A DNA stretch of 64,000 nucleotides from Bacillus sp. FJAT-26390 (GCF_001682865.1 NZ_MAQX01000022.1:855639-919638), one strand, 5' to 3'; positions 9,287 through 20,248 are shown, numbered from the stretch's first letter. Translations and numbers: made by a program. Notes: generated by a model from the sequence alone, not told the origin.

Positions 9287-12200
9287 GTGAAGCGAAGAGG
9301 TAGGAAGCTGCTTTATCTCTTTTTAAGCTTGGTCATTATTGCGAGTAGTTTTGTTTCAATCAGTCCGCAGTCAAACCGCGTATCGGCAGCTGCGAATCCA
9401 GCGAATCTGGCATTAGGGAAAACGGTAACGGCCAGCAGCTCGCTCTCGCAGCATTCGCCAAGCTATATGGTAGATGGATCGATGGATACGATGTGGTCGA
9501 CCAGTGATACGGGCTGGCAAACAAGCCCGATTACGGATGAGTGGGCGATTGTGGATCTTGGCGAAAGCTACGCGATTTCAAGGTGGGTCGTCAAGAGCGG
9601 TGCCGACGGCGCGCTGATAACCAGTGACTATCAGCTGGAGTACAGCACGGATACGGATAACGGGCCATGGATAACCGCCGATGCGGTGACGGCAAATACG
9701 AACCGGTTCACAGACCGTTTACTGGATCAAGCTGTGAATGCAAGGTATGTTCGCCTCCATGTAACAAAAAAAACGTCGGATGGCGTAGACTGGCCGGCAG
9801 TCAGAATTGGCGAGTTCGAGCTGTATGAAGCAGCAGCCGCCGAAATTCCCGTATTAAGCGCGGCTCCGGCCTCCGGCACTGTAGCGAAAGGCACAAAGGT
9901 AACGCTAACCAGCTCGGTAGCGGCCGCTTCGATTTATTATACGACTGACGGCAGCGACCCAACATCCTCATCAAGCAGGCTGCTTTACAACGAGCCGCTT
10001 ACGATTGACAGCGACATCACCATTAAAGCGGCAGCAATTGATGAATTAGGCAGCGGCATCAGCGACATACAAACGTTGACCTATCAAATACCGAAGGATG
10101 CTGTAAAGGGAAACCTAGCGCTAGGCAAGAGTGTATCGGCGAGCAGCTTCCTCCCGCAGCATTCGCCAAGCTACATGACAGATGGTTCCATGGATACGAT
10201 GTGGTCGACCAGCGATACGGGCTGGCAATCAAGTCCGTATACCGATGAATGGGCGGTTGTAGACCTTGGCGAAAGCTATGCGATTTCCCGTTGGATCGTC
10301 AAGCATGCGGCGACTGGAAACCTCACGACGAGGGATTTCCAGCTGGAGTATAGCACGGGGAATGGGAACGGGCCTTGGCAAGCCGCGGATTCGGTTACGA
10401 ACAATACGGCTCACATCACGGACCGAATGCTTGCCGATTCGATTCAAGCGAGGTATGTTCGCCTTCACGTCACGAAAAAGTCGGAGGAAGGATCGGATTG
10501 GCCGGCTGTCAGGATCGGCGAGCTGGAGCTTTACTCGGAATCGGCCATAGTACCGCAGTTAACGGCATCTCCAGGATCTGGCCAGGTGATCAAAGGCAAG
10601 AAGATTACGCTCAACAGCACGCTGGCTTCCGCCGCCATCTACTATACGGTTGACGGCAGCGACCCAACGACTTCGAATAGTAGATTGCGTTATTCAGAGC
10701 CGCTAACGATTAATAGCAATGTCAGCTTGAAGGTAGTAGCCATCGATGAGCTAGGCGGCGGAGTAAGCGACATACAATCGCTGACCTATACGCTTCCAAC
10801 GGAAGATATATCGATGTATCCGAATTTAGCGCGCGGAGCGACGGCAACGATGACGGTTGAAGCCGGGTGGGGCAATGTAGCAGGGCGCGCCATTGACGGC
10901 AACTTTTCAACCTATGCCCAGCCCGAGAAAGCGGGCGTATGGGATCTGATCGTTGACCTTGGCAGCATTCAGGCTGTCAATTACGCGGTGCTTCGCAAAA
11001 ATCCCGACCATCAAAATTATATTACGCAATTTACGATAGACGTTTCGGACAATGGCACCGATTGGTCGACGGTTGTCACCGAAAACAGCAATACGGACCA
11101 AGAGGATAAGTATTACAAATTCCCGGTACAAAATACACGGTTCGTGAGATTGCATCAGCTAGCTAACATAGGTCTCGCAGCTGCGGTTTGGGAGTTTGAG
11201 CTGTACAACACATCCAATGCGTATCCGGTTCAAGCAGACGTGTCCGCCAAAGCAGTAGCTGAAGGGACGCGGGTTGGCTTACATTCGGTGGAGCCTGGCG
11301 CTTCAATCTATTACACGACCGATGGCAGCGACCCATTAATCTCGGAAACGAAGCAGCTTTATACAGATAAGATTGCGCTTGCTGCTGCTTCTATCGATTC
11401 GATTCTCACGCTAAAAGCGTATGCGAAGGTTGAGGGGAAGGCGGATAGCTTAGTCCGATCATTCTCTTATCAGGTAATCGCGATAGCAGCCAGCCCTGAA
11501 GCTGGAATCGTAGATGAGCATACAGCCGTAGCCTTATCCAGCTCGGTTGCAGGCGCAGAAATCTATTATACAACCGATGGAACAGAGCCGATCGCCTCGG
11601 CATCGAAGCAGCTTTATTCGAATCCGATTATCATTACGAAGGATATGGTGATTAGAGCGTACGTCAGCGAAGGAGGAAAGCACAGCACAGTCATCAATTT
11701 CCCATACAGCATTGGCAATGCAGAGTCCAATGTTGCGATTGGGAAGGCGGCAACTGCTTCCTCTGAAGAGAGTGCAAATGGTGCTTCTAAGGCCGTTGAT
11801 GGAAATGCGGAAACGGCATGGGCAGCGAATACGACAAGCAAAGGGCAATGGCTTCAGGTTGATTTAGGCGGAGATTATGAATTGACCGGCACAGCGGTAA
11901 CTTGGAGAGACAACAAAAACTACAAGTACAAAATCGAAGTGTCATCGGATTCCATAAACTGGTATCCGGCTGTCGATCAAACGGCTGCAGAGGATCGGGA
12001 GCAAGTAAGAACGGATCGTTTTCTTGATGCAGCAAGGCGGTATGTTCGGATAACCATTACCGATTTTGAGCTTGGCAGCAAAGCGGCTATCGCAGAGTTT
12101 GAGGTGCTCGGTTATCCAAGCGAAGCGATGCCGACGGTACCTGTCGGGCCATCGACTAACGGATGGGCAAGGCCAGTAATCGCTCCTTTGCCTGACTCCG

Positions 12201-15200
12201 TCATAGGCGTACAGAATCCAATTATTAATCTCGGCGGGACATGGAATTTTACGCAAACGCCTGAACAGGGCTTTTGGAAAAACAGCGTAGAGCCGTCGGC
12301 TTGGCCGGATGCGAAAGTGCCTGCGAACCTAGAGGTCCTCGGCTTCGATATTCGCGGCAAGCAGGGCGGGGACTGGTTCCCTGACCGCAATATCGAGAAT
12401 GTATACAAGAAATCCGTCCCGATCCCGCAGGACTATCAAGGCCAAAAGGTTATGCTGCGGTTCGAAGCGGCGTTTAATGTCGCTAGAATTTGGGTGAACG
12501 GACAGCTGGTTCGAGTGCATCGAGGCGGATTTACGACCTTTGATTGCGATATCACAGACTATGTGACGCCCGGCGAGAGCGCATGGGTAACAGTAGGCAT
12601 TACCGCTGAGAAAGGTTTCGTCGAGTACCAGCATGTTCGCGGCTTAACTGGCGAAGTGAAGCTGTTCGCCCTTCCGGTCAATTACCTGACCCGCTTGCAT
12701 GCGGAGACGCTCTTTGATGATTCGTATACCGATGCGATGTTGAAAGTTTCTGCCGGAATGATTTTTGGCAGCGACCTAGCGTCAGGTTCCCAAGTTGAAC
12801 TTACCCTTATTGATCCGGATGGCGAGCTCGTGCCGATCGAGCCAGGCGGCATCAGCTTGGATGCAGAGCACCCTGATCATACGATCAGCATTCCGGTTAG
12901 CAGTCCCGAGAAGTGGGATGCGGAGCATCCGAACCTTTATAAGCTGATTGCCAATGTAAAGGTTGGCGGAGAGATCGTACAGACGGTTACCAGGAAGATC
13001 GGCTTCCGCTCGATTAAAATTGTTGGCAATAAGATGCTTGTAAACGGCAAGGAGGTTAAGCTTCGGGGAGTCAATTGGCATCAATCCTCGCCGAGCGTTG
13101 GCGTTGCTGCCGATCCTGAGCATGATAAGGAATCGCTGCGGAAGCTGAAGGACGCGAATGTCAACTATATCCGTACCTCCCACTGGCCGCAAGCTGAATA
13201 TGTGCTGGATTATGCGGATGAGCTCGGCTTGTATGTGGAGCAAGAAAATTCCGTCATGTTCATCAATGATTCCCGTTTGAACGATGCCCATTATTTGAGT
13301 TATTTCATGGGCCAATTCTCGGAGACCATCGAGAAGGACCGCAGCCATCCAAGCATTGTCATTTGGTCGCTTGAGAACGAGAGCGGCTGGGGAAGCAACG
13401 TGGCAGCTACCCATGATTATGTAAAGGCGATTGATCCGACGCGCGTCGTCAAATCCAGTTTCGGGTACAACGCACCAAGCCAGTACAATGATCTGTTTAG
13501 CGTTCATTACGTCGATAACAGCTTAAAGCTTGGCGGTCTTGATAAGCCGGAAATCGTCGATGAATACGCCCATTTGTACGTGTATTACGAAGACTGGTTT
13601 AATGCGGATCCTTCGTTCGAGGATTTTTATGGCGAGGGAATCAAGCGCCTGTGGGATAATATCTATCACTCAGAGGGGGCGCTTGGAGGCGCGATCTGGC
13701 ACTCGAGGGACCTGACCACCTATTGCGAGACGGCCGTATGCGGCTTCAGAGCCGAATGGGGAATTATGGATTCTTGGAATCGGGAGAAGCCGGAGTATTG
13801 GAACGTGAAGAAGGCGTATTCGCCGATCCGCATTAACGCCAGCTCCTTGCCGAATCCGGGGGCGAGAAATCCGCTCAGCATCGAGGTTGAGAACAGGTAT
13901 AACCATACCAATTTAAATGAGATTAAGGTCGAGTGGACAGCAGGAAACCAATCGGGCACTTTAAGCGGCCCTTCTATTGAGCCGATGTCCAGCGGGCATT
14001 TGATGATCCCGGCTAGAGCATGGAAGCTTGGCGACATTGTAGGCTTGAAGTTTTATCAAAGCGATCGCAACAAGACCAATCGTTTGGTGGATGCGTATAA
14101 TCTGACGATCGGCGAGAAGAGCTTCCACTTTACAGGCGCACAGGGCAATGCTCCGGCAATCAAGAGCGATAGCGATGCGCTCACGCTTACGGGGCAAGAC
14201 TTCAAGCTGGTCTTCAGCAAAGCGACGGGCATGATTCAGGAAGGGACGTATAAAGGAGAAACGATTATTACCGGCGGACCTTATCTGAATATGGGCTTCA
14301 CTTCCAAGCTTGGGCCATGGACGTTTTCGAGCATCAATAGTACATCTACCGATAGCGAGGCTAATGTAACTATCGCTGGCAGCTATGGGCAGACAGCCGT
14401 TGTATTCACGCTAGCCGTTGATGGCAGCGGGCTGATCTCGACAACATATTCCGTTACTCATTTGCCTTCGGCTTATGACACCATCGGCGTTGCCTTCGAT
14501 ATCGCAGCCAAAGCAGATCGGATCACATGGGACCGCAGCGGGCTTTGGTCGGCTTACCCAGAGGATCAGATTGGCAGAAACACGGGAACGGCGTACAAAG
14601 CAAGAGGCGAAGGCGATGAACAATACGGCGTGAAGCCGACATGGGCATGGTCGAAGGATGAGAAAAACTTCAGCAAATATGGCAAGGATGATCCCGGGCA
14701 GCGCGGGACGGCAGACTTTGTTGCCTCCAAAAACAATTTCAACTTTGCTTCGCTGATATTGGGAGATACGGGCAAACGGATTACCGCGCAGGGAGACGGC
14801 CATGGTTCGGTAAAAAGCTCGGTTAACGCCGATGGAACGATTCGTTTCGAAATCAATTCGATATGGTCGCATCCCGCAGCTTTCCCGGGCTGGGTGGAAG
14901 CCAACTCCATCAGCAAGCCGATCACTTTAGCAGCCGCGTATACGAACACCGTTACCGTGAAGCTGGATGACCAGGATGATTACACCGTTAGCTATGCCGA
15001 TGCTCCAACCTATCTAACCGACCTGAACTGGGCATCCGCGACGACAGGCTGGGGATACCTTAAAAAAGATTCAAGCATTCAAGGGAATGTATTGACCTTA
15101 TTCGACGGCATGGGAAGCAAGTCTTATAAGCATGGTCTAGGCACGCATTCGAATTCGGAATTCATTTACAACATCGATGGAAAGGGCTATGAAAGCTTTG

Positions 15201-16861
15201 AAGCCTTCGTAGGCGTCGATCAAGAAAGCGGCGCCGGCAAAGTGACCTTCGAAGTCTGGGCAGATGGGCAGAAGCTGTTTGACAGCGATATGATGGACAG
15301 CCGCACGGCAGCCAAGAAGGTTAACGTAAACATCGCCGGCAAGCGTGAGCTTAAGCTGATCGTAACGGATGGCGGAAACGGCACAGCTAACGATAATGCC
15401 GATTGGGCGGATGCCAAATTGTTTAAGCGGCCCGTCGTCGTGGCTCCTAGCTCAGAGGCCGCGCTTAGCAGCATAACGGTTAATAATCAAGCGCTTGCTG
15501 CTTTCGAAAGCAATAAGCTGTCGTACGATGTGGCGCTGCCGGCTGGAACGCAAACGGTGCCGCTCGTTACGGCTGTTGCGACGGATAGCGAGGCGACAGT
15601 CAAGGTCATTCCGGCAGCGTCGCTGCCTGGAACAACTTCGATTGAGGTGCTGGCTGAGGATGGGGTTACGAAGCTTGCTTATGCGATCCATTTCACCGTG
15701 ACGCCGACCAAACCCGATCCAGGAACGGAAACGCCGACAAGCGGAGACAATGGATTAAGCGGCGGCAGCAAGGAACAGCAGATCGTATCTGCGCTTCAAG
15801 TCAGCAATGGCAAAGCTGTAATAGCCATGCAGACAGGTGTGAAGGAAGTGCTGATTCCGCTTCAGGTGAAGGAGCTTAACGATCTCGATAGGCTCATATT
15901 CAAAGGTGATGAGCTAACGCTAGAGCTGCCTAAAAAAGTAATTGGACAGCTGATTGAGTTAGCTGCTAGCCAGAAGCAGCCGTATATTTCCTTCGCATTT
16001 ACGAAGCTGGCGCCAACAGAGGTTGATCGTTTGCTTAAGGAGGCTTCGAGCAAAGCACATGCTGTTATTACGTCAGCGGGTCAACTATTTGAATTGTCAT
16101 TAGCCGTTACCGGTCTCGATCATGCGGCGCTTAAGCAGCTGACTGCCTTTGCCGAGCCAATTACGCTAAGTCTATCAGCGTCTGAAGGCGGCGACAGCCA
16201 TCTGAACGCGATCTATAATGTGAAGGGAAATGGCGAGCTAGAGCATCAACGAAGCAAACGGATTAACGGTAAATTAGAGGCGCAAATCAATCATTTTAGT
16301 GTCTATGGCGTACTCTCGTATAAGAAATCGTTCATTGATGTTCCAAGCCATTATTGGGCAGCAAACGTCATTGAGAAAATGGTCGCCCAAGGTGTCGTCA
16401 CCGGCGTGAATGCGACAGAGTTTGCTCCGCAAGCGAAAGTAACCCGTGCGCAGTTTATCACGATGCTGGTTCGCGCTTTAGGCTTGCAAACGACCGGAAC
16501 CACGTCCTTTACGGATTTGGAGAAGGGCGCTTGGTACGAGTCGGCGGTAGTAACCGCTTACAACGCAGGAATTGCGACAGGCAGAAGCTCGACCCGCTTT
16601 GCCCCTCATGAGACGATAACGCGCGAAGAAATGGCCGTAATGATCGTTCGCGCTTACGAGGTGAAGACGGGCAGCAAAGCTTCAGCAGCAAAGCCAAATT
16701 CCTTTGCGGATGATAAGCTGATCCACGAATGGGCGAGGAGCTCCGTAAATGCGGCATTTGAACTAGGCATTCTTCAAGGCGCAGGCGGAAATCGGTTCCA
16801 GCCGCAAGGATTGGCTACGCGAGCTGAAAGTGTTCAGGCGATTGCCAAACTAGTCGATTAA
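9287..16861 (+). CDS. Giant SLH-anchored GH2 glycosidase with discoidin, HexA-like and NPCBM modules
   Basis: A 2524-residue cell-surface enzyme starting at GTG behind AAGGGGGGG. Modules in order: signal peptide (1-35); discoidin (F5/8C) domains near 38-180, 270-418, 500-640 and 810-945, interleaved with four chitobiase-C-like beta-sandwich units carrying the phrase IYYTTDGSDP; a GH2 sugar-binding domain (about 960-1160), Ig-like domain and TIM barrel (about 1260-1545); an NPCBM domain (about 1912-2048); a cadherin-like sandwich; and three SLH repeats (about 2347-2524). Catalytic candidates are E1365 in WSLENESGW (acid/base) and E1426 in VDEYAHL (nucleophile), as in beta-galactosidases. Exact specificity (galactosidase, glucuronidase or other) is uncertain. 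It follows the importer by 48 bases and probably feeds it. Confidence 0.9.
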   Translation: MKRRGRKLLYLFLSLVIIASSFVSISPQSNRVSAAANPANLALGKTVTASSSLSQHSPSYMVDGSMDTMWSTSDTGWQTSPITDEWAIVDLGESYAISRWVVKSGADGALITSDYQLEYSTDTDNGPWITADAVTANTNRFTDRLLDQAVNARYVRLHVTKKTSDGVDWPAVRIGEFELYEAAAAEIPVLSAAPASGTVAKGTKVTLTSSVAAASIYYTTDGSDPTSSSSRLLYNEPLTIDSDITIKAAAIDELGSGISDIQTLTYQIPKDAVKGNLALGKSVSASSFLPQHSPSYMTDGSMDTMWSTSDTGWQSSPYTDEWAVVDLGESYAISRWIVKHAATGNLTTRDFQLEYSTGNGNGPWQAADSVTNNTAHITDRMLADSIQARYVRLHVTKKSEEGSDWPAVRIGELELYSESAIVPQLTASPGSGQVIKGKKITLNSTLASAAIYYTVDGSDPTTSNSRLRYSEPLTINSNVSLKVVAIDELGGGVSDIQSLTYTLPTEDISMYPNLARGATATMTVEAGWGNVAGRAIDGNFSTYAQPEKAGVWDLIVDLGSIQAVNYAVLRKNPDHQNYITQFTIDVSDNGTDWSTVVTENSNTDQEDKYYKFPVQNTRFVRLHQLANIGLAAAVWEFELYNTSNAYPVQADVSAKAVAEGTRVGLHSVEPGASIYYTTDGSDPLISETKQLYTDKIALAAASIDSILTLKAYAKVEGKADSLVRSFSYQVIAIAASPEAGIVDEHTAVALSSSVAGAEIYYTTDGTEPIASASKQLYSNPIIITKDMVIRAYVSEGGKHSTVINFPYSIGNAESNVAIGKAATASSEESANGASKAVDGNAETAWAANTTSKGQWLQVDLGGDYELTGTAVTWRDNKNYKYKIEVSSDSINWYPAVDQTAAEDREQVRTDRFLDAARRYVRITITDFELGSKAAIAEFEVLGYPSEAMPTVPVGPSTNGWARPVIAPLPDSVIGVQNPIINLGGTWNFTQTPEQGFWKNSVEPSAWPDAKVPANLEVLGFDIRGKQGGDWFPDRNIENVYKKSVPIPQDYQGQKVMLRFEAAFNVARIWVNGQLVRVHRGGFTTFDCDITDYVTPGESAWVTVGITAEKGFVEYQHVRGLTGEVKLFALPVNYLTRLHAETLFDDSYTDAMLKVSAGMIFGSDLASGSQVELTLIDPDGELVPIEPGGISLDAEHPDHTISIPVSSPEKWDAEHPNLYKLIANVKVGGEIVQTVTRKIGFRSIKIVGNKMLVNGKEVKLRGVNWHQSSPSVGVAADPEHDKESLRKLKDANVNYIRTSHWPQAEYVLDYADELGLYVEQENSVMFINDSRLNDAHYLSYFMGQFSETIEKDRSHPSIVIWSLENESGWGSNVAATHDYVKAIDPTRVVKSSFGYNAPSQYNDLFSVHYVDNSLKLGGLDKPEIVDEYAHLYVYYEDWFNADPSFEDFYGEGIKRLWDNIYHSEGALGGAIWHSRDLTTYCETAVCGFRAEWGIMDSWNREKPEYWNVKKAYSPIRINASSLPNPGARNPLSIEVENRYNHTNLNEIKVEWTAGNQSGTLSGPSIEPMSSGHLMIPARAWKLGDIVGLKFYQSDRNKTNRLVDAYNLTIGEKSFHFTGAQGNAPAIKSDSDALTLTGQDFKLVFSKATGMIQEGTYKGETIITGGPYLNMGFTSKLGPWTFSSINSTSTDSEANVTIAGSYGQTAVVFTLAVDGSGLISTTYSVTHLPSAYDTIGVAFDIAAKADRITWDRSGLWSAYPEDQIGRNTGTAYKARGEGDEQYGVKPTWAWSKDEKNFSKYGKDDPGQRGTADFVASKNNFNFASLILGDTGKRITAQGDGHGSVKSSVNADGTIRFEINSIWSHPAAFPGWVEANSISKPITLAAAYTNTVTVKLDDQDDYTVSYADAPTYLTDLNWASATTGWGYLKKDSSIQGNVLTLFDGMGSKSYKHGLGTHSNSEFIYNIDGKGYESFEAFVGVDQESGAGKVTFEVWADGQKLFDSDMMDSRTAAKKVNVNIAGKRELKLIVTDGGNGTANDNADWADAKLFKRPVVVAPSSEAALSSITVNNQALAAFESNKLSYDVALPAGTQTVPLVTAVATDSEATVKVIPAASLPGTTSIEVLAEDGVTKLAYAIHFTVTPTKPDPGTETPTSGDNGLSGGSKEQQIVSALQVSNGKAVIAMQTGVKEVLIPLQVKELNDLDRLIFKGDELTLELPKKVIGQLIELAASQKQPYISFAFTKLAPTEVDRLLKEASSKAHAVITSAGQLFELSLAVTGLDHAALKQLTAFAEPITLSLSASEGGDSHLNAIYNVKGNGELEHQRSKRINGKLEAQINHFSVYGVLSYKKSFIDVPSHYWAANVIEKMVAQGVVTGVNATEFAPQAKVTRAQFITMLVRALGLQTTGTTSFTDLEKGAWYESAVVTAYNAGIATGRSSTRFAPHETITREEMAVMIVRAYEVKTGSKASAAKPNSFADDKLIHEWARSSVNAAFELGILQGAGGNRFQPQGLATRAESVQAIAKLVD

Positions 16862-16886
16862 AGCAGAGTCGGATGAATCAAACCGG

Positions 16887-16934
16887 AAGCGCTGGACCTC
16901 TTCTTTAAAGCGAAGATGAAGTCCAAGCGCTTTT
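16887..16934 (+). terminator. Terminator-like hairpin after the GH2 gene
   Basis: AAGCGCTGGAC (16887-16897) pairs with GTCCAAGCGCTT (16921-16932), with one bulged A, and a short T run follows. The tail is weak, but the place, just after the stop, fits a terminator. Confidence 0.5.
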
Positions 16935-16984
16935 GGATTTGACCGGTTAGCCGGGGGATTTATGATAAGCGGACAAAGTTGATC

Positions 16985-17061
16985 TTGACGTTTTTTCCAG
17001 TTAAAGAGTATATTCATCATGCGGCGATGGTTATTTTTAACGAATTATGTAAACGGTTACA
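16985..17061 (+). promoter_or_regulatory. Promoter and cre-like site for the sensor/AraC gene
   Basis: TTGACG (16985-16990) and TATATT (17009-17014), spaced 18 bases, form a plausible sigma-A promoter. The near-palindrome TGTAAACGGTTACA at 17048-17061 matches the cre consensus at 13 of 14 positions and lies downstream of the start point and before the ATG at 17086. Confidence 0.6.
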
Positions 17062-17085
17062 AAAATAAAGGACAGGGATGATTCG

Positions 17086-19392
17086 ATGTTGAAGCCTTTA
17101 AAGCAGCGCGGGAGTTTCTTAAGTCGAATAATCGTTGCAAACGTAGTTATTTTTGTTTTATCGATCATTGTGCTATCCGTTCTGAACTACGGTAACAATA
17201 CCCGAATTATTGATCAGCATACCTCGCTGATGTACAAACGCTTGCTCACGCAAACCGACTATAACATTGAAGCCTTATACGAGCGCGTCTTTCAAATTGG
17301 GGAGCAGCTTCTGAATGATACGGAGGTAGTAAAAGGACTCTTCTCCAATGAGCTAAGCCCGGTCGACTCGATGAAGGTTGCAAGCAAGCTTAACGATGTC
17401 GTAAACGCGAACAAATACATTAATTCCGTGTATCTCTATAATGGCGAGAAGGAGCGGTTTATTCATACCATCCGCAGGGACGTATCCATTCAAACGATCG
17501 ATAAAGAAGCGCCGGCCTTAATCGAGGTTCGGAAGCAAATGCAGAAAATGATCTTTTTACCGCATAAGCAAAGCTATGTCTATGAATCCAAAGCGTATGA
17601 CAACAACATTCTTTCGTTAATTTTTACGTATTCCGGCGGCAATAATGGCTATGCCATCTTCATTAACTTAGAGCTGAACGCGATCTTGGATCTCTTTAAT
17701 AAAATGGGCAACTCCGCATATTCAAACTTCATAATTGTAGATAAAAGTGGGTTGAATATTATTAACGGCTCGAAGCCGGATTTATTCCTGCACGATACAA
17801 GTGATCAAGACTATATCGACAAGGTTATCCATGCAGCTGCCAAATCAGACCACTTCATAGGTTCTGTTGATGGCGAAAAGTCGCTGGTCACCTACGTTTA
17901 CAACGATAAATTGGAATGGTATCTCATCAATACGACAAGCTATTCGTATTTGGCGAAGGATAATCTTCAAGTGCTCCAAAACATCATTTTGATATCCGTC
18001 ATCATTCTCGTATTAAGCATTGCGGCGACCGTCCTGCTTACGAACAAAATTTACACCCCCTTTGGCAGAGTCGTGAAAATGATCAAGTTCAGCCATCCCG
18101 CGGTCCCTGCTGAAGATAACTACGATGATGTTGAATATGTGAGCGATGTGTTCAAGGGGCTTATCCAGAAAGTAACGACGCTGGAGGATTCGGCCGTCAA
18201 GGACCGCAATCGGCTGCGGGATGCTTTTCTTCGAGATTGGCTGAATGGGGAAGGGCGGGTGGATGAAGCCGAGCTAGCTTTGAATTTCAGCAAGCTTAAC
18301 GTTCAAATTAGGCCGAGTGATCTTCGGGTGCTCTTATTGGTCATGGAAGGGCAAACCGAGAGTGCCGAGCTTGAGGAGGAGCAGCCGGATCTTAGAATGA
18401 ACTTCGTAGCGGATGCGATGGTTGAGCTTGCCCTGCGAATATTTACGGAGCATGGCGAACTGGAAAAAATAGATACGGGGAGCCATTCCTTCGTGTTCAT
18501 TTTGAATGATTTTGATGGAAGCAACGTCGAGGCCAAAATAGGCGAGTTTGTGTATCAGGTAGAGAAATTAATGAGCTTTCGATTAAAAATCGGGGTTGGC
18601 ATCCGGGCAAGCAGCATGCAAGAGCTGTCTAAGTCGTATGAGACGGCCAAAGATGCGCTTAATTACATGTTTGTCGTCAGCGACGAAAATGTGTATGACT
18701 ACGAAAACATTCAAGCCCAAATTCGCAAGCAGGCACATTATCCTGTGAAGCTGGAGCAAACGTTAATCAACCAATTGAAGCTAAATGATAGAAGAGCCTC
18801 AGAAGAAACGGTAGAAGCTTTGTTCGGAGAGCTGAAGCATTATGCCATTAAGGACAGCTATGCGACTTTAAAGCAGCTCGGTTCGAGCATTGATCATGAG
18901 TTTAACGATATCGTAGACTTTGCTCCGCTATGCAAGCGTTATGAGCAGCAGTCCTTGGCTCGCGTTATTGAAGGCTTGATTTATTTTGAGCGCTTACATC
19001 GATTCTTTTTGGAGCTTGTTGATTACATTATTCAAGATTTGAAGAGCAATCGGTACAGGGACAGCAAAGAAATCGTTAAAAATGCTTGCGAATATATTCA
19101 GCAGCAGTACCGCAAGGGCGATCTCTCTGCCGATGCCGTGGCTGCTGCGCTTAACATTTCGGTTCCTTATTTCAGCAAACTGTTCAATGAGAACATGAGA
19201 ATGACTTTCTCCGCTTATGTTACGAATCTCCGTCTGAGCGAGGCGGAGTCGCTGCTGCTGCACACGCCGCTTCGGATCAAGGAAATTAGCGAGAACATCG
19301 GGTTTTTGAATAGCACTTATTTTATTACGGTGTTTAAGAAGAAGCATGGCGTGTCTCCGAATCAGTACCGGCAGATGAAGCGGGCAAACTAA
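17086..19392 (+). CDS. Membrane-bound sensor fused to AraC DNA-binding domain
   Basis: A 768-residue one-component regulator. A membrane helix at about 14-34 is followed by a cache-like extracellular sensor region to about 300. A second helix (about 303-325, within the stretch IILISVIILVLSIAATVLL) leads to a cytoplasmic linker, and AraC helix-turn-helix units lie at about 665-768, ending NSTYFITVFKKKHGVSPNQYRQ. The family typically sits next to sugar importers and glycosidases and activates them when a ligand binds outside. Here it follows the importer and GH2 gene but has its own promoter and cre-like site. Confidence 0.88.
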   Translation: MLKPLKQRGSFLSRIIVANVVIFVLSIIVLSVLNYGNNTRIIDQHTSLMYKRLLTQTDYNIEALYERVFQIGEQLLNDTEVVKGLFSNELSPVDSMKVASKLNDVVNANKYINSVYLYNGEKERFIHTIRRDVSIQTIDKEAPALIEVRKQMQKMIFLPHKQSYVYESKAYDNNILSLIFTYSGGNNGYAIFINLELNAILDLFNKMGNSAYSNFIIVDKSGLNIINGSKPDLFLHDTSDQDYIDKVIHAAAKSDHFIGSVDGEKSLVTYVYNDKLEWYLINTTSYSYLAKDNLQVLQNIILISVIILVLSIAATVLLTNKIYTPFGRVVKMIKFSHPAVPAEDNYDDVEYVSDVFKGLIQKVTTLEDSAVKDRNRLRDAFLRDWLNGEGRVDEAELALNFSKLNVQIRPSDLRVLLLVMEGQTESAELEEEQPDLRMNFVADAMVELALRIFTEHGELEKIDTGSHSFVFILNDFDGSNVEAKIGEFVYQVEKLMSFRLKIGVGIRASSMQELSKSYETAKDALNYMFVVSDENVYDYENIQAQIRKQAHYPVKLEQTLINQLKLNDRRASEETVEALFGELKHYAIKDSYATLKQLGSSIDHEFNDIVDFAPLCKRYEQQSLARVIEGLIYFERLHRFFLELVDYIIQDLKSNRYRDSKEIVKNACEYIQQQYRKGDLSADAVAAALNISVPYFSKLFNENMRMTFSAYVTNLRLSEAESLLLHTPLRIKEISENIGFLNSTYFITVFKKKHGVSPNQYRQMKRAN

Positions 19393-19510
19393 GCGAGTAA
19401 ATGCTAGTGCCGAAGATATGCATACTTTTGCGGATCGAATGAGAAGTAAATAAGCTTCCCCCCCATTATGATAATGACAAGGCAAGATCACATATGTGGA
19501 GGGGATTATG

Positions 19511-20248
19511 ATGGCAAACGCAACACTATCCGAGCAAGAGGTTCAATTTTATAAACAGAATGGATATGCGCTCCATAAGAAACAGTTATTCAGCCAAGAG
19601 AAAATGGCAGAGCTGTCCGCCATATTCGAAGAGCAATGGGAGCTTGTCGGCAGAAGGCTGAACAGCGAGCTGGATACGCCGCATTTCCGCGATGAGCGCC
19701 TGCTGAAGTTCCTCTTAAGCGATGAGGTGCTCGATATGGTTGAACCGCTGATTGGGCCTAATATCGGGCTTTGGTCAAGCCACTTCATTTGCAAGGAACC
19801 GCTGATCGGCAAGCAAACGCCTTGGCATGAGGATTCCGCTTATTGGAACGGCCGCCTCAGCAACTTTGACAACATCGTGACCGTATGGCTGGCAATCGAT
19901 CGCAGCTCGAAGGAAAATGGCTGCATGCGCGTCATTCCCGGCACGCATAATAACGGGTTTTCCGAATACGAAGAGGTTGACGGAAACCAGAACATTTTTA
20001 ATACCGAAATTAAAAACACGGATGAATCAAAAGCCGTTTACTTCGAGCTTGAGCCGGGCGAGTGCTCCTTGCATGATTCCCGCATTATCCACGGGGCAGC
20101 AGCCAATACGAGTCCATTCCGCCGCTGCGGCTATACGATGCGCTATTTCTCGACAGAAGCACAAGTATATACCGAGAAAAACCAAAATCATAAAATATGG
20201 CTCGCAAGAGGCAAGGATATAGCAGGCAATCCATTCACAAATGTATAA
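19511..20248 (+). CDS. Phytanoyl-CoA dioxygenase family protein (Fe(II)/2-oxoglutarate type)
   Basis: About 246 residues with the double-stranded beta-helix fold of PhyH enzymes. Iron ligands are visible as H106-x-D108 in PWHEDSAYW and H194 in DSRIIHGAAANTS, with an arginine in the following PFRRCGYTMR that would hold 2-oxoglutarate. The reaction would be hydroxylation of an unknown substrate. TGGAGGGG at 19497-19504 fits the ATG at 19511 (or 19508); an upstream GTG overlaps that ribosome site and is unlikely. The TIM-barrel gene follows after 29 bases and is probably co-transcribed. Confidence 0.85.
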   Translation: MANATLSEQEVQFYKQNGYALHKKQLFSQEKMAELSAIFEEQWELVGRRLNSELDTPHFRDERLLKFLLSDEVLDMVEPLIGPNIGLWSSHFICKEPLIGKQTPWHEDSAYWNGRLSNFDNIVTVWLAIDRSSKENGCMRVIPGTHNNGFSEYEEVDGNQNIFNTEIKNTDESKAVYFELEPGECSLHDSRIIHGAAANTSPFRRCGYTMRYFSTEAQVYTEKNQNHKIWLARGKDIAGNPFTNV

